A program made the translations under genes and the position numbers. DNA of 27,326 nt from JARRQB01 sp965368585 (GTDB taxonomy: Bacteria > Pseudomonadota > Gammaproteobacteria > Chromatiales > Chromatiaceae). Below, one piece after another: positions 7,409 to 15,563 of this stretch. The first letter of the stretch is position 1. The number at the start of each line of letters is the position of its first letter. The DNA is taken from contig CBDUNM010000053.1 of the NCBI GenBank assembly GCA_965368585.1, forward strand, positions 1 to 27,326. The letters are read 5' to 3'. Under the pieces are notes generated by a model, which saw nothing but the letters and a program-made list of their open reading frames with translations, had not been told where the DNA came from and did not search any database.

Positions 7409-8626
7409 GTGAAGGTTTTCATCGTGGATGACGACGCCGTGATGATCGTCCTCCAGACAAAGTTGCTCGAATCCGCCGGTCATACGGTCGAGTCGAGTGT
7501 CACAAGTGTGGACGTTTTGGATCGCATCGAGGCGTTCGCGCCCGATGGGGTTATCGTGGACATCATGATGCCGAACGTCGACGGACTGACGCTCTGCCGG
7601 CAGATGCGTGCCAGACCCGCGTTCAGCGACGTCAAGGTAGTGGTCGTTTCGGGCAAGCCTTTCGAACACGATAAGAAGCGAGCCTTCGATCTAGGTGCGG
7701 ACGCCTTTATCAACAAACCCATCGATCCGTCCTCCTTCGCGGCACAGATCGAAAAACTCGTCGCGGACCGGATCGTAATGGATTTCTGGGGGGTGCGCGG
7801 CACGTTGCCGGTCCCCGGCGCTGCATCGGTACGCTACGGCGGAAACACCTCGTGCGTCTCACTGGAGTTCCCGGGCGGCCAGTTTTTTATCTTCGACGCC
7901 GGCAGCGGGATAAAGTGTCTCGGTGATCGCTTGCGGGCGGCGGGACGCAAGCGCATCACGGCCAAGATCTTCATTTCACACCCGCACTACGATCACATCA
8001 ATGCGTTGCCGTTCTTTTCGCCCCTGTACGATCAGGGGAATGACTTCGAGATTATCGGTGCAGCGCACGCCGAAAAAGGCATGAAAGCACTGATCTCGGC
8101 ACAGATGGACGATGTCTATTTTCCCATAACTATCCGTGAATTCGGTGCACACGTCTATTTTACCGACCTGACCGAAGGTGAGTTCGATATCGGCGGTATC
8201 AAGGTAAGTTCACTGTTGCTGAGCCATCCGGGGAACTGCCTGGGGTATCGGGTCGACTATCAGGGCCGCTCGATTTGTTACATCACGGACAACGAGATGT
8301 TTCCCGACTGGACGCCGTATCACAACGCGCGCTATTTCGAGCAGCTGTCAGGATTCGTCGCGGGCGCCGACGTGTTGATCACGGACGCGACCTACACCGA
8401 CGAAGAGTATCGAAGCAAAGTCACCTGGGGGCACTCCTGCGTGAGCGAAGTCGCGCGCCTGGCCGCTGATGCGCAGGCTAAGACGCTGTATTTGTATCAC
8501 CACGATCCCGGTCAATCGGATGAGGACATCGACGCCAAACTGGAGACCGTGCGCCGCATGCTCACCGAGCGGGGTTCGGCGACCGAGTGTGTTGCGCCGT
8601 GCGAAGGTCAGCAGTTCAAGATCTGA
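7409..8626 (+). CDS. Response-regulator receiver / metallo-beta-lactamase fusion
   Basis: This 405-residue protein joins two domains. Residues 1-~120 are a receiver domain with acidic pocket Asp8/Asp9, phosphoacceptor Asp51 (IVDIMMP), Ser81 and Lys103. Residues ~124-405 are a metallo-beta-lactamase-fold hydrolase opening with FWGVRGTLPVPG...RYGGNTSC. Its metal motif is SHPHYDH (His191, His193, Asp195, His196), with further ligands His273, Asp326, and His342 or His364/365. The MBL branch resembles phosphodiesterase-like enzymes near PhnP/RNase Z. Phosphorylation presumably gates hydrolysis of a small phosphodiester or nucleotide. No histidine kinase is adjacent, so it is an orphan. The GTG start overlaps a mini-ORF stop. 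Confidence 0.92.
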   Translation: MKVFIVDDDAVMIVLQTKLLESAGHTVESSVTSVDVLDRIEAFAPDGVIVDIMMPNVDGLTLCRQMRARPAFSDVKVVVVSGKPFEHDKKRAFDLGADAFINKPIDPSSFAAQIEKLVADRIVMDFWGVRGTLPVPGAASVRYGGNTSCVSLEFPGGQFFIFDAGSGIKCLGDRLRAAGRKRITAKIFISHPHYDHINALPFFSPLYDQGNDFEIIGAAHAEKGMKALISAQMDDVYFPITIREFGAHVYFTDLTEGEFDIGGIKVSSLLLSHPGNCLGYRVDYQGRSICYITDNEMFPDWTPYHNARYFEQLSGFVAGADVLITDATYTDEEYRSKVTWGHSCVSEVARLAADAQAKTLYLYHHDPGQSDEDIDAKLETVRRMLTERGSATECVAPCEGQQFKI

Positions 8627-8665
8627 TCCGCATCTGCACGCTTGCTTACCCCGGTGCAGTCCGCG

Positions 8666-9271
8666 TTACTGGTCGAGTCTTTCCTTGATCTGTTGCGTGG
8701 TCTCTTTGACGTAGGCCGACGCATCGTCCGCCGCCTGCTTGGCGAAGGCGGTTGCCTCGGCGGCCGTCCGTTTCGCAAACCCGGCGGCTTCGCTCGCGGT
8801 CATCTGGAGTTGATCGGCGGCGTTCCGGGTCACGCGCTTGATCCGATCCATGGCGATTTTTCCCTGCCGAATCTGCGCGTCGCTGGTTATCTTCGTCAGG
8901 AATGGCTCTGAAAGATCGTTCCCGTTCAGCGTCATCCTGTACGGCAGGGTTGCGTACGACAATATTGGGTTGGCGAGGTGCATGGCACTCTCTTCGACTA
9001 GATCGTATGCGTAATAGCAGGTACCCGTGGTGTTTTCGCCTTCCGCCTCGAATTCGACCGTCACCGCCGCGAACTCCGGACGCTTTATCTGTACCTCGGG
9101 TTCCCGCCAAGCGACCTCCTCAGTGGTGTCGGTCAGGGCGTTCGTGAGGTTCTTGCAGAAGGTGATCCGCACGTCTTCGGAGGTGCCGGAACAGCCGGGG
9201 AGGACAACCAAACCTGTCAGTAGCAGTCCGACGGCTGCGAAGCCGAAGCCGAACTGGGAATTGATTTTCAT
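8666..9271 (-). CDS. Lipoprotein with Ala-rich helical C-terminus
   Basis: The ATG at 9271 has a GAAGAG ribosome-binding site. The 201-residue product starts with a lipoprotein signal peptide ending in the lipobox LPGC (Cys at ~26). A central beta-rich domain carries two more cysteines (FCKN and TCYY) that may pair. The last ~50 residues form an amphipathic Ala/Lys/Glu-rich helix with an 11-residue-like rhythm, as in apolipoprotein- or LEA-like helices, ending in a Gln/Lys-rich tail. The family is not recognised. It converges on the REC-MBL gene with a 39-bp gap. Confidence 0.75.
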   Translation of the reverse strand: MKINSQFGFGFAAVGLLLTGLVVLPGCSGTSEDVRITFCKNLTNALTDTTEEVAWREPEVQIKRPEFAAVTVEFEAEGENTTGTCYYAYDLVEESAMHLANPILSYATLPYRMTLNGNDLSEPFLTKITSDAQIRQGKIAMDRIKRVTRNAADQLQMTASEAAGFAKRTAAEATAFAKQAADDASAYVKETTQQIKERLDQ

Positions 9272-9425
9272 GTCGATGTCTCTTCGGTTCTCGTGTGTCA
9301 TGGAAATTCGAATGGCGCAAGCGTACCGTTGCCGGCGTGCGCCTACAATACCCAATACACGGCCGGTCGGCCGCGACCCCGGTCACTCCGTCCGCGACGC
9401 CTACTGTGTCGATCTGCGCGCGGTT

Positions 9426-10007
9426 TCAGTGGTCCGCGACGTCCCCCCAGATTTGCCGAAGACGCCGGTCGCGACCGCAGCAGGCGCGATAGATGCGGTA
9501 GCGCAGCGCATGCTTTATGAAATAGTCCTGATGGTGGTTTTCGACAGGATAAAAGGCCTTGCGATCGAGAATGGGCGTCACTACCTGCTGACCGGGAAAG
9601 CGCTCGCTGACCCGCCGCTTCGATATTTGCGCCCATTGCCGCTCTTGCGGGGAGTCCGTAAATAACGCGCTGCGGTAGCTGGATCCCCGGTCGCAGAACT
9701 GGCCGCGAGCATCGAACGGATCGATATTGGTCCAGAATACTTCGAGTAAATCCTGATAGGAAATCCGGCTGGCGTCATAGGAGACTTCGATTGCCTCGTA
9801 GTGGCCCTGATGATCGCCGTTATAGGTCGGGTTCGCGCGCGCACCGCCGGTAAATCCGGAGATGACGTCGGTGACACCGGGCAACCCCTGAAACGCGGCC
9901 TCCATGCACCAGAAGCACCCTCCGGCGAAGACGGCTTGGTCAAGCCGGGAAGCGTGGCCGTACAGGGTCAGCTGCCAAAGCAGTAAACCGAGTAAGACTT
10001 TGCTCAT
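9426..10007 (-). CDS. msrA: Peptide methionine sulfoxide reductase MsrA, probably exported
   Basis: MsrA reduces methionine-S-sulfoxide in proteins. The 193-residue protein has the catalytic GGCFWC motif (Cys31), the GFTGG segment, a GHYEAIEV strand and the HHQDYF helix. Candidate resolving cysteines Cys176-Cys177 lie in a YRACCGRD tail. The ATG at 10007 follows a perfect GGAGGT. The first ~19 residues (MSKVLLGLLLWQLTLYGHA) look like a Sec signal peptide, so the enzyme is likely periplasmic. It is divergently transcribed from the bufferin operon, with a 391-bp shared upstream region. Confidence 0.92.
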   Translation of the reverse strand: MSKVLLGLLLWQLTLYGHASRLDQAVFAGGCFWCMEAAFQGLPGVTDVISGFTGGARANPTYNGDHQGHYEAIEVSYDASRISYQDLLEVFWTNIDPFDARGQFCDRGSSYRSALFTDSPQERQWAQISKRRVSERFPGQQVVTPILDRKAFYPVENHHQDYFIKHALRYRIYRACCGRDRRLRQIWGDVADH

Positions 10008-10398
10008 GGTCAGGTACCTCCACGTCCGGATCGGTCGAGGCGGCGGCGCGCTGCGCACGCGCCGCTCGCTGTCATGGCGATGGACCGCCAAATCGGGCCA
10101 AAGGTCCGGTCGGAGACGAAAAGTTAAGCTTTTGTGATAAACGGCTGCTAGCTTTTTACGTGTCAGACCGTGCTTCGATGCCGCGTTTTCGTGCCATCGT
10201 CGAGCTCAGCCCCGGTCTGAGTGCGGACGGACCGGTGTGCAATAAAACGCGTGGCAACAAGGTCTTCGTACAGGGTGTGCCGGGTTGTTGCACAAATGCC
10301 CGATACGCTATCCACGGGGGCAGTTACAAACCAAAGGGGGAATCGGGTGGCGATCAATTTGTCGCGCATGCCGGTTCCCGTATCCAAGGAGTACAAAC
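10008..10398. other. Divergent intergenic region between msrA and bufA2
   Basis: This 391-bp region must hold both promoters. Visible elements are a repeated AGCTTTT motif near 10126-10157, an inverted pair TGTGCAA/TTGCACA (10236-10242 and 10288-10294) and TCAGACC/GGTCTGA (around 10163 and 10214). No convincing sigma-70 hexamer pair stands out, so an alternative sigma factor is possible. Frames of 61-80 codons here look like chance. Confidence 0.4.
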
Positions 10399-10857
10399 AT
10401 GAATAAACCTCTTACCCTCAAGACGTCGGGTGTCGCCATGGCGCTGGCGGCGGCTGGATTACTCGCTGGTTGTCAAAGCAACCCCTCCAGCTCCGGTGCG
10501 ACAAGCATGGCCAAAGCGGATTTGGCGCATTGTTACGGCGTCAACGCCTGCGGCGGGCACAATGACTGCAAAACAGCCAACAACGCCTGTGCTGGTCAGG
10601 CCAGCTGCAAAGGCACTGGATTCGTGGCCATGCCGTCCAAGGCATGCGGTGACATCGGCGGTGAGGTGCGCGACGAATGGCGGGGTTCGGTCGCCAAGGC
10701 CGATCTCAGCAAGTGTTACGGCGTGAACGTCTGTGGCGGCCACAACGACTGCAAAACAGCCAAGAACGCCTGTGCGGGGCATGCCAGCTGCAAAGGAACG
10801 GGCTTCGTCGCAATGCCTTCCAAGTCCTGCGAGGACGTAGGCGGGAAGGTTGGTTGA
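10399..10857 (+). CDS. bufA2: Bufferin-type (BufA2-like) metallophore precursor with duplicated core
   Basis: The 152-residue precursor starts at an ATG with AAGGA 8 bp upstream. Residues 1-25 form a signal peptide ending in the lipobox LAGC (Cys25), followed by a Ser-rich spacer. Two core units follow, residues ~37-90 and ~98-151, nearly identical and 61 residues apart. Each has six cysteines in the same spacing (45/51/57/64/70/83 and 106/112/118/125/131/144) and the motif CYGVN-C-GHNDC. Bufferins are ribosomal peptides in which cysteines are oxidised to copper-binding heterocycles by DUF692 enzymes; the next genes encode such an enzyme and its partner. Two cores and a lipidation signal are unusual. 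Confidence 0.85.
   Translation: MNKPLTLKTSGVAMALAAAGLLAGCQSNPSSSGATSMAKADLAHCYGVNACGGHNDCKTANNACAGQASCKGTGFVAMPSKACGDIGGEVRDEWRGSVAKADLSKCYGVNVCGGHNDCKTAKNACAGHASCKGTGFVAMPSKSCEDVGGKVG
10507..10851 (+). repeat. Tandem duplication of the bufferin core (183-bp period)
   Basis: Two direct repeats, 10507-10668 and 10690-10851, encode the two cysteine cores with an exact 183-bp (61-codon) offset. Protein identity by eye is very high, including NDCKTA, ASCKGTGFVAMPSK and the terminal GGxV. Third-position differences show that the duplication is not brand new. Confidence 0.9.
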
Positions 10858-10874
10858 GTGATGTTTTAGCGTTA

Positions 10875-10893
10875 CCGGGGCCGGATGCCCCGG
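10875..10893 (+). promoter_or_regulatory. GC-rich hairpin between bufA2 and bufB
   Basis: A perfect 7-bp stem CCGGGGC/GCCCCGG with a 5-nt loop lies 17 bp after the bufA2 stop and 20 bp before the bufB start. No T-run follows, so it is not a full terminator. It could limit read-through or protect the 3' end of the precursor message, giving more precursor than enzyme. Confidence 0.5.
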
Positions 10894-10912
10894 CTTCGAT
10901 CTGCGGTGGCGC

Positions 10913-11767
10913 GTGACCTTGGGCAGACCTTTTCTCGGGTTCGGACTGGGGTTGCGCACGCCCCATTTTCAGCATGTGCTCGACCATCGGCCCAAGGTCG
11001 ATTGGTTCGAAGTGGTTTCCGAAAACTTTATGGTAGCCGGGGGTAAGCCCAAGTATTTTCTGCATGCCCTCCGCGATCACTACCCGATAGTCATGCATGG
11101 GGTGTCGCTGTCCATTGGCAGTACCGATGAGCTGCGCATGGATTACCTGCGCGCGCTGAAGACGCTGGCGCGCGAGGTTGAGCCGCGGTGGATATCGGAT
11201 CACTTATGCTGGACGGGTGCGTACGGGTTCAACAGTCACGATCTGCTGCCACTACCCTACACCGAAGAGGCGATCGACCACGTTTGCCGCCGGATCGGTC
11301 GGGTACAGGATTTTCTGGGCCGACAGATCCTGATCGAGAACGTATCGAGCTATCTGACCTACCGGCATTCGGTCATGCCCGAGTGGGAGTTTGTCGCAGA
11401 GGTGGCGAATCGCGCGGACTGTCTGTTGCTGCTGGATGTCAACAACGTGTACGTCAGCACCCGCAATCACGGTTTCGATCCCGAGGCGTATTTTGCTGCG
11501 CTGCCAGAGGAGCGGGTGTGGCAGATACATCTGGCGGGCCATACCGACAACGGTGACCACGTAATCGATACTCACGATCATGACGTGTGCGAAGCGGTCT
11601 GGTTGCTTTATCGCCGCGTTCTTGAACGGTTTGGCCCGGTGAGCACCATGATAGAACGTGACGACGATATTCCTCCGTTTGAACAGCTGGAAGACGAACT
11701 CGCGATTGCCCGTCGGGTTGCGGAGGAACTGGGCCACCTGCCGGTAGAACTGGGCGATCATGGCTGA
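10913..11767 (+). CDS. bufB: DUF692 multinuclear iron oxidative enzyme (BufB/MbnB-like)
   Basis: The 284-residue TIM-barrel protein belongs to DUF692 (MNIO), the family of MbnB, HvfB and BufB, which use iron to oxidise cysteines of peptide precursors. Likely iron ligands and signature motifs are MHGVSLSIG (His62), ISDHLCW (Asp96, His97), IENVSSY (Glu142), LLDVNNVYVS (Asp175, Asn177), QIHLAGH (His206, His210), DTHDHD (His221/His223) and MIERDD (Glu248). The GTG start gives a normal N-terminus (GFGLGLR), although the ribosome-binding site is weak. It overlaps the next gene by 8 bp. Its substrate should be the upstream double-core precursor. Confidence 0.95.
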   Translation: MTLGRPFLGFGLGLRTPHFQHVLDHRPKVDWFEVVSENFMVAGGKPKYFLHALRDHYPIVMHGVSLSIGSTDELRMDYLRALKTLAREVEPRWISDHLCWTGAYGFNSHDLLPLPYTEEAIDHVCRRIGRVQDFLGRQILIENVSSYLTYRHSVMPEWEFVAEVANRADCLLLLDVNNVYVSTRNHGFDPEAYFAALPEERVWQIHLAGHTDNGDHVIDTHDHDVCEAVWLLYRRVLERFGPVSTMIERDDDIPPFEQLEDELAIARRVAEELGHLPVELGDHG

Positions 11768-12545
11768 ATCGGTTTCTCTACGCGACCTGCAACGCAGCTT
11801 AATCGAGTATCTGCAATACGGCGGGTACGCTGCCGAGGACCTCGTAGCGGAGCAGGCGCCGATTTCGGCCCGGGCGCGACTGTCGATCTACGGCAGTGCG
11901 TACATGATCCGGCTTTGCCAGACGCTGGAGAACGATCACGAAATGCTGGCCTGGTATCTCGGCGATGAGCAGTTTGCCCAACTGGCGGCGTCCTATATCC
12001 ATCAACATCCTTCGCACTACACATCGTTGCGCGATTTCGGCAACGCTTTGCCGGAGTTCCTGCGGCAGACAGATCCTTATCGCGATCTACCGGTGTTGAG
12101 CGAACTGGCCGCCTTCGAGCGGATGATGCTGGATGTATTCGACGCGCCCGATGCGGATCGCGCGGGGCTGCCGGAACTACAGTCGCGGCCCGCCGACACC
12201 TGGCCGCGAATGCGGGTACGCTTTCACCCCAGCGTGCAGTTGTACGCGACCCGTACCAATGCGGTGCCGATCTGGCAGGCGCTGAAGGCGGCGCAGACGC
12301 CGCCTGGCCCCGCTACCGATCAGCCATCGGACTGGTTGCTGTGGCGCGGTGCCGATCGGCTGTCGCAGTTTCGCTCGCTGACCGCCATCGAGCAGCGGTT
12401 GTTGGACGCGGCTATCGCGGGTGCGGACTTTGCGACACTGTGTGAGTGTTTGCTGCGCGATCTGCCGGAAGCCAAAATCAGCGAGGTCGTACTGACGCAG
12501 GTGGTGAACTGGCTCGACCAGGGGTTGGTAAGAAACTTCGATTGA
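11760..12545 (+). CDS. bufC: DUF2063 partner protein (BufC/HvfC-like)
   Basis: The 261-residue protein has the N-terminal DUF2063 domain (LRDLQRSLIEYL, ...ARLSIYGSAYMIRLCQTLENDHEML, residues ~8-105) and a C-terminal alpha/beta region, as in MbnC/HvfC/BufC. These proteins bind the precursor leader and deliver it to the DUF692 enzyme. The ATG lies within the last codons of bufB, so translation is coupled. No DoxX-like bufD follows; a MITE-like element begins 20 bp after the stop. Confidence 0.93.
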   Translation: MAESVSLRDLQRSLIEYLQYGGYAAEDLVAEQAPISARARLSIYGSAYMIRLCQTLENDHEMLAWYLGDEQFAQLAASYIHQHPSHYTSLRDFGNALPEFLRQTDPYRDLPVLSELAAFERMMLDVFDAPDADRAGLPELQSRPADTWPRMRVRFHPSVQLYATRTNAVPIWQALKAAQTPPGPATDQPSDWLLWRGADRLSQFRSLTAIEQRLLDAAIAGADFATLCECLLRDLPEAKISEVVLTQVVNWLDQGLVRNFD

Positions 12546-12565
12546 GGTCTCTATGATGCTGCAGG

Positions 12566-12871
12566 CTAGGAGGCTGTCCGAGAATAGACTGACCTATTGC
12601 GGACGCCGCAAATGGTTCCTGTTAATCGACCATTCTCGTTAAATAGTCATCACTATTGTTCAGCGCATCCCTGCGCTTCACCCCTAAGAGGCTGAAGCGA
12701 AAATCTCTTGCAGCAAGATTTTTCGCCTCACATGATCGACCAAGCCGCTGGGAGCGGATTTGCACGCCGCTCGCGGCGGCCCGAAGGGTGGAGGGCAGGA
12801 TGCCCGGAATAAAAATAGGCCTCAATGTGGAACGCCCTCGTGACGACCGCTATTCTCGGACAGCCTCCTAG
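12566..12871. mobile_element. MITE-like element with 22-bp perfect terminal inverted repeats
   Basis: Perfect 22-bp inverted repeats starting CTAGGAGGCTGTCCGAGAA bound a 306-bp unit (12566-12587 and 12850-12871). The outermost CTAG at each end is palindromic and may be a duplicated 4-bp target rather than part of the repeat. The interior has no transposase and only frames of about 70 codons. The ends resemble those of transposons whose tips read GAGGCTGTCC, so this is probably a non-autonomous derivative moved in trans. It fills most of the 372-bp gap between bufC and the HDOD gene. Confidence 0.85.
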
Positions 12872-12917
12872 GCGTACGCTTGCGCTCCCGCGGCGCAGCC
12901 GGCCGAGAACGGGTTTA

Positions 12918-14171
12918 TCACCTGGCGTAGGATAAGATCTGTTTCAGATCGAGAATCTCTTTATCGGCGAGTTCCAGCACCGAGATCGAGCGGCGCGGCG
13001 TGAGGCGGCCGAGGTCTAGCTTCTGATAGGCCGGCAGTTCGTCAATACGCGGTAATCGCTCCATGTGGGGGGTGCCGATTTTTGTATGAAGTTGCGCCAG
13101 CAGCACTACGTCAACATAGTCGGGCAGTGCGTAGCCGATGCGGCCCCATGCATCCGCGTGCCTGGCCACGTCGACCAGATCCTCGCCCAGGCCCCATTTA
13201 CGAATAATTTTTTCGCCCAGTGCATGCGTAAAGAGATGCACGGTGTAGTCGAGCAGCGCAGGGTTGTCCTTCAAGGGGGCGAACTGGTTGGCGAACCCGA
13301 GTACGGGCAGGACGCCGATACGGTGGATGAGGCCCGCCAGCATGGCCCGTTCCGGGTCAAGACCGGGTATGTGTCTGGCAAGCATGAAGCTGACGGCGGC
13401 CACGTGACAGCTGTCGATCCACAGCGACTTCGCCCGTTTCCGCAATGCCGCTGACCGGGTCTGGAACGCTTCCTTCAATAAAAAGCCGACGGCCAGATTC
13501 TGTACCCGCGCCTGCCCCAGGCGGGTGACGGCCTGATGGACGTTGCGCGCTTTTTTTCCGAAGTGGAAGGCGGCACTGTTGGCGACCCGCATCAGTTTGG
13601 TGGCGAGCGCCGGATCGAGCTGGATCAGTTTGACGATTTCACGCGTCGGAACATCCGAGCGGGCCAGGGTGCGGCTCAGTTCGATCGCCAGATTGGGCAT
13701 GCTAGGCAAGCGATACCGACCGGCGGCCAAGTGCCGTTTCAGGGTGAGTAAGACCTCGCGCTCCTGGTCCGTCAGATTGGGCGACGCCGGAGCGGCCATT
13801 TTCTTGAGTGGCCATTCCGCCGGCGTGCCGCCGTTGGCCGGGACCTTGAGCAAGGTCACCGGAAACACCGCGCGCATGCGGTATGTCGCTCCTGCTGGCA
13901 GGGGATAACGAGCCGAGGGCGAAACGCTCGACAGCGATGTCCGGCGGCCTTCCTCGTCCGTGACTTCCAACTGCCCGGAGTTAAGGTAAAGGGCGTCCGA
14001 ACCCGCCCACCCGCCGGATAGCCTGCCCGCTTTTAGCGCCACGAAGCGCGCGTCGGACGCCAGTGCTTGCAGCAGGTCGCCCGCCACGGCGCGATAGGGG
14101 GCCAGTTTGCCGATGGCCTGCGCGGTCGGCCTTTCGCTGAGATCAACTGCTCCGTTGCCAAAAATGTTCAA
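12918..14171 (-). CDS. HDOD domain signalling protein
   Basis: The 417-residue protein has an N-terminal ~120-residue region that resembles a degenerate cyclic-nucleotide-binding barrel (GWAGSDALYLNSGQLEV). An HDOD domain follows at ~150-345, with LPSMPNLAIELSRTL, LIQLDPALATKLMRVANSA and GQARVQNLAVGFL. The HD-like position reads LIHRIG, so the catalytic Asp is missing, as is usual for HDOD proteins, which act as non-enzymatic signalling adaptors. The start is a TTG, supported by GGAGGA about 9 bp upstream. It is divergent from the MFS gene. Confidence 0.88.
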   Translation of the reverse strand: MNIFGNGAVDLSERPTAQAIGKLAPYRAVAGDLLQALASDARFVALKAGRLSGGWAGSDALYLNSGQLEVTDEEGRRTSLSSVSPSARYPLPAGATYRMRAVFPVTLLKVPANGGTPAEWPLKKMAAPASPNLTDQEREVLLTLKRHLAAGRYRLPSMPNLAIELSRTLARSDVPTREIVKLIQLDPALATKLMRVANSAAFHFGKKARNVHQAVTRLGQARVQNLAVGFLLKEAFQTRSAALRKRAKSLWIDSCHVAAVSFMLARHIPGLDPERAMLAGLIHRIGVLPVLGFANQFAPLKDNPALLDYTVHLFTHALGEKIIRKWGLGEDLVDVARHADAWGRIGYALPDYVDVVLLAQLHTKIGTPHMERLPRIDELPAYQKLDLGRLTPRRSISVLELADKEILDLKQILSYAR

Positions 14172-14347
14172 CGTCGGTTCCTCCGCTCATATTATGCGTC
14201 GATGAATGGGTTATCGGCTTGTCTGCGCCACGGTTTACCCTCGACCATAGCCGGGTCTCCGGTATGACATTGCTGCCCGCGAGCCGCGCACGGCGCAAAA
14301 CCTGCTAACCTCCATCGCGTACCGCGCTTGATTGGGATTTCCTTAAA

Positions 14348-15553
14348 ATGAAATTTCGTTCCCACTCCCCCGAGCTGCTGTTGATATTGCTGGCCGCGGC
14401 CGCGTCGCTGGCATTTTCCGTATGGCGGGCACTGCTGAATAACTTCGCGGTCGAGGAGGCCGCGTTCACCGGCATGGAAATGGGCTTCTTGCAAAGCCTG
14501 CGCGAAGTGCCCGGTTTTCTGGCGTTCACCACGATATTCATCCTGCTGATCATCCGTGAACAGGGCTTCGCGTTGATTTCGGTCGCGGTGCTCGGTCTGG
14601 GCGTCGCGCTCACGGGGTATCTGCCGTCCGAGTACGGGTTGTACTTCACCACCGTACTGATGTCGGTCGGGTTTCATTACTACTTCACTGTGCAGCAGTC
14701 GTTGACCTGGCAATGGATCGACAAGACGCGCTCGCCGGTTGTCATGGGCCGGCAGTCATCCGCCGGTTCAGTCGCCGCGCTGGTCGCCTTCGGTACGATC
14801 TGGCTGGGTATGGAATATCTCAACGTCGACTATCACTGGTTGTACCTGGTGGCGGGACTGTTCACGGTGGCCGCTGCGCTGTTCGGCTGGTTGCTGTTCC
14901 CTGCCTTTGGTCAGCAGGTTGTACAGCACAAGCAGCTGATTCTCAGAAAGCGCTACTGGCTGTACTACGCCTTGGTCTTCATGAGCGGTGCGCGCCGGCA
15001 GATCTTCGTGGTTTTCGCGGGATTTCTGATGGTGGAGAAGTTTGGTTTTTCCGCTTCGGACATAGCGCTGCTGTATCTCATCAATCACGCTATCAATGCG
15101 ATCGCCGCGCCGCGCGTCGGCGCATTGATCTCGCGCTGGGGCGAACGCCCGGCACTGGTGATCGAGTACGCGGGGCTCATCGGAGTGTTCCTCGCCTACG
15201 CCTTCGTCGAGACCGTTTGGATAGCCGCCTGCCTGTACGTCATGGATCATCTGCTGTTCGCGTTGGCGATCGGTATTCGCAGCTATTTTCACAAGATTGC
15301 CGACCCCGCCGATATTGCTTCGACATCGGGGGTGTCGTTCACCATTAACCACATCGCCGCGGTCATCATACCGGCGGTATTCGGCATTATCTGGCTGTCG
15401 TCATCGTCGGCCGTGTTCATCGCCGGCGCGGTGATGGCCTCGGGTTCGCTCGTACTGGCACTGTTCGTCCCGGTACGCCCGGCGCAGGGCAGGGAAGTCG
15501 ATCTGGGTCGCTTGGCCCGGCGCAACGGGTTGGTCGTTCGCCCCGGACGCTAA
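14348..15553 (+). CDS. Major facilitator superfamily transporter
   Basis: The 401-residue protein is almost entirely hydrophobic, with about 11-12 predicted membrane helices and the cytoplasmic loop between the two halves at about 195-215 (QQVVQHKQLILRKRYW). The second half has the ISRWGERPALV loop, typical of the MFS motif between helices 8 and 9. The substrate cannot be told from sequence. The ATG has a weak ribosome-binding site. It converges on the VMO-I-like gene with only 10 bp between the stops. Confidence 0.85.
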   Translation: MKFRSHSPELLLILLAAAASLAFSVWRALLNNFAVEEAAFTGMEMGFLQSLREVPGFLAFTTIFILLIIREQGFALISVAVLGLGVALTGYLPSEYGLYFTTVLMSVGFHYYFTVQQSLTWQWIDKTRSPVVMGRQSSAGSVAALVAFGTIWLGMEYLNVDYHWLYLVAGLFTVAAALFGWLLFPAFGQQVVQHKQLILRKRYWLYYALVFMSGARRQIFVVFAGFLMVEKFGFSASDIALLYLINHAINAIAAPRVGALISRWGERPALVIEYAGLIGVFLAYAFVETVWIAACLYVMDHLLFALAIGIRSYFHKIADPADIASTSGVSFTINHIAAVIIPAVFGIIWLSSSSAVFIAGAVMASGSLVLALFVPVRPAQGREVDLGRLARRNGLVVRPGR

Positions 15554-15563
15554 CCGGCGCGGG

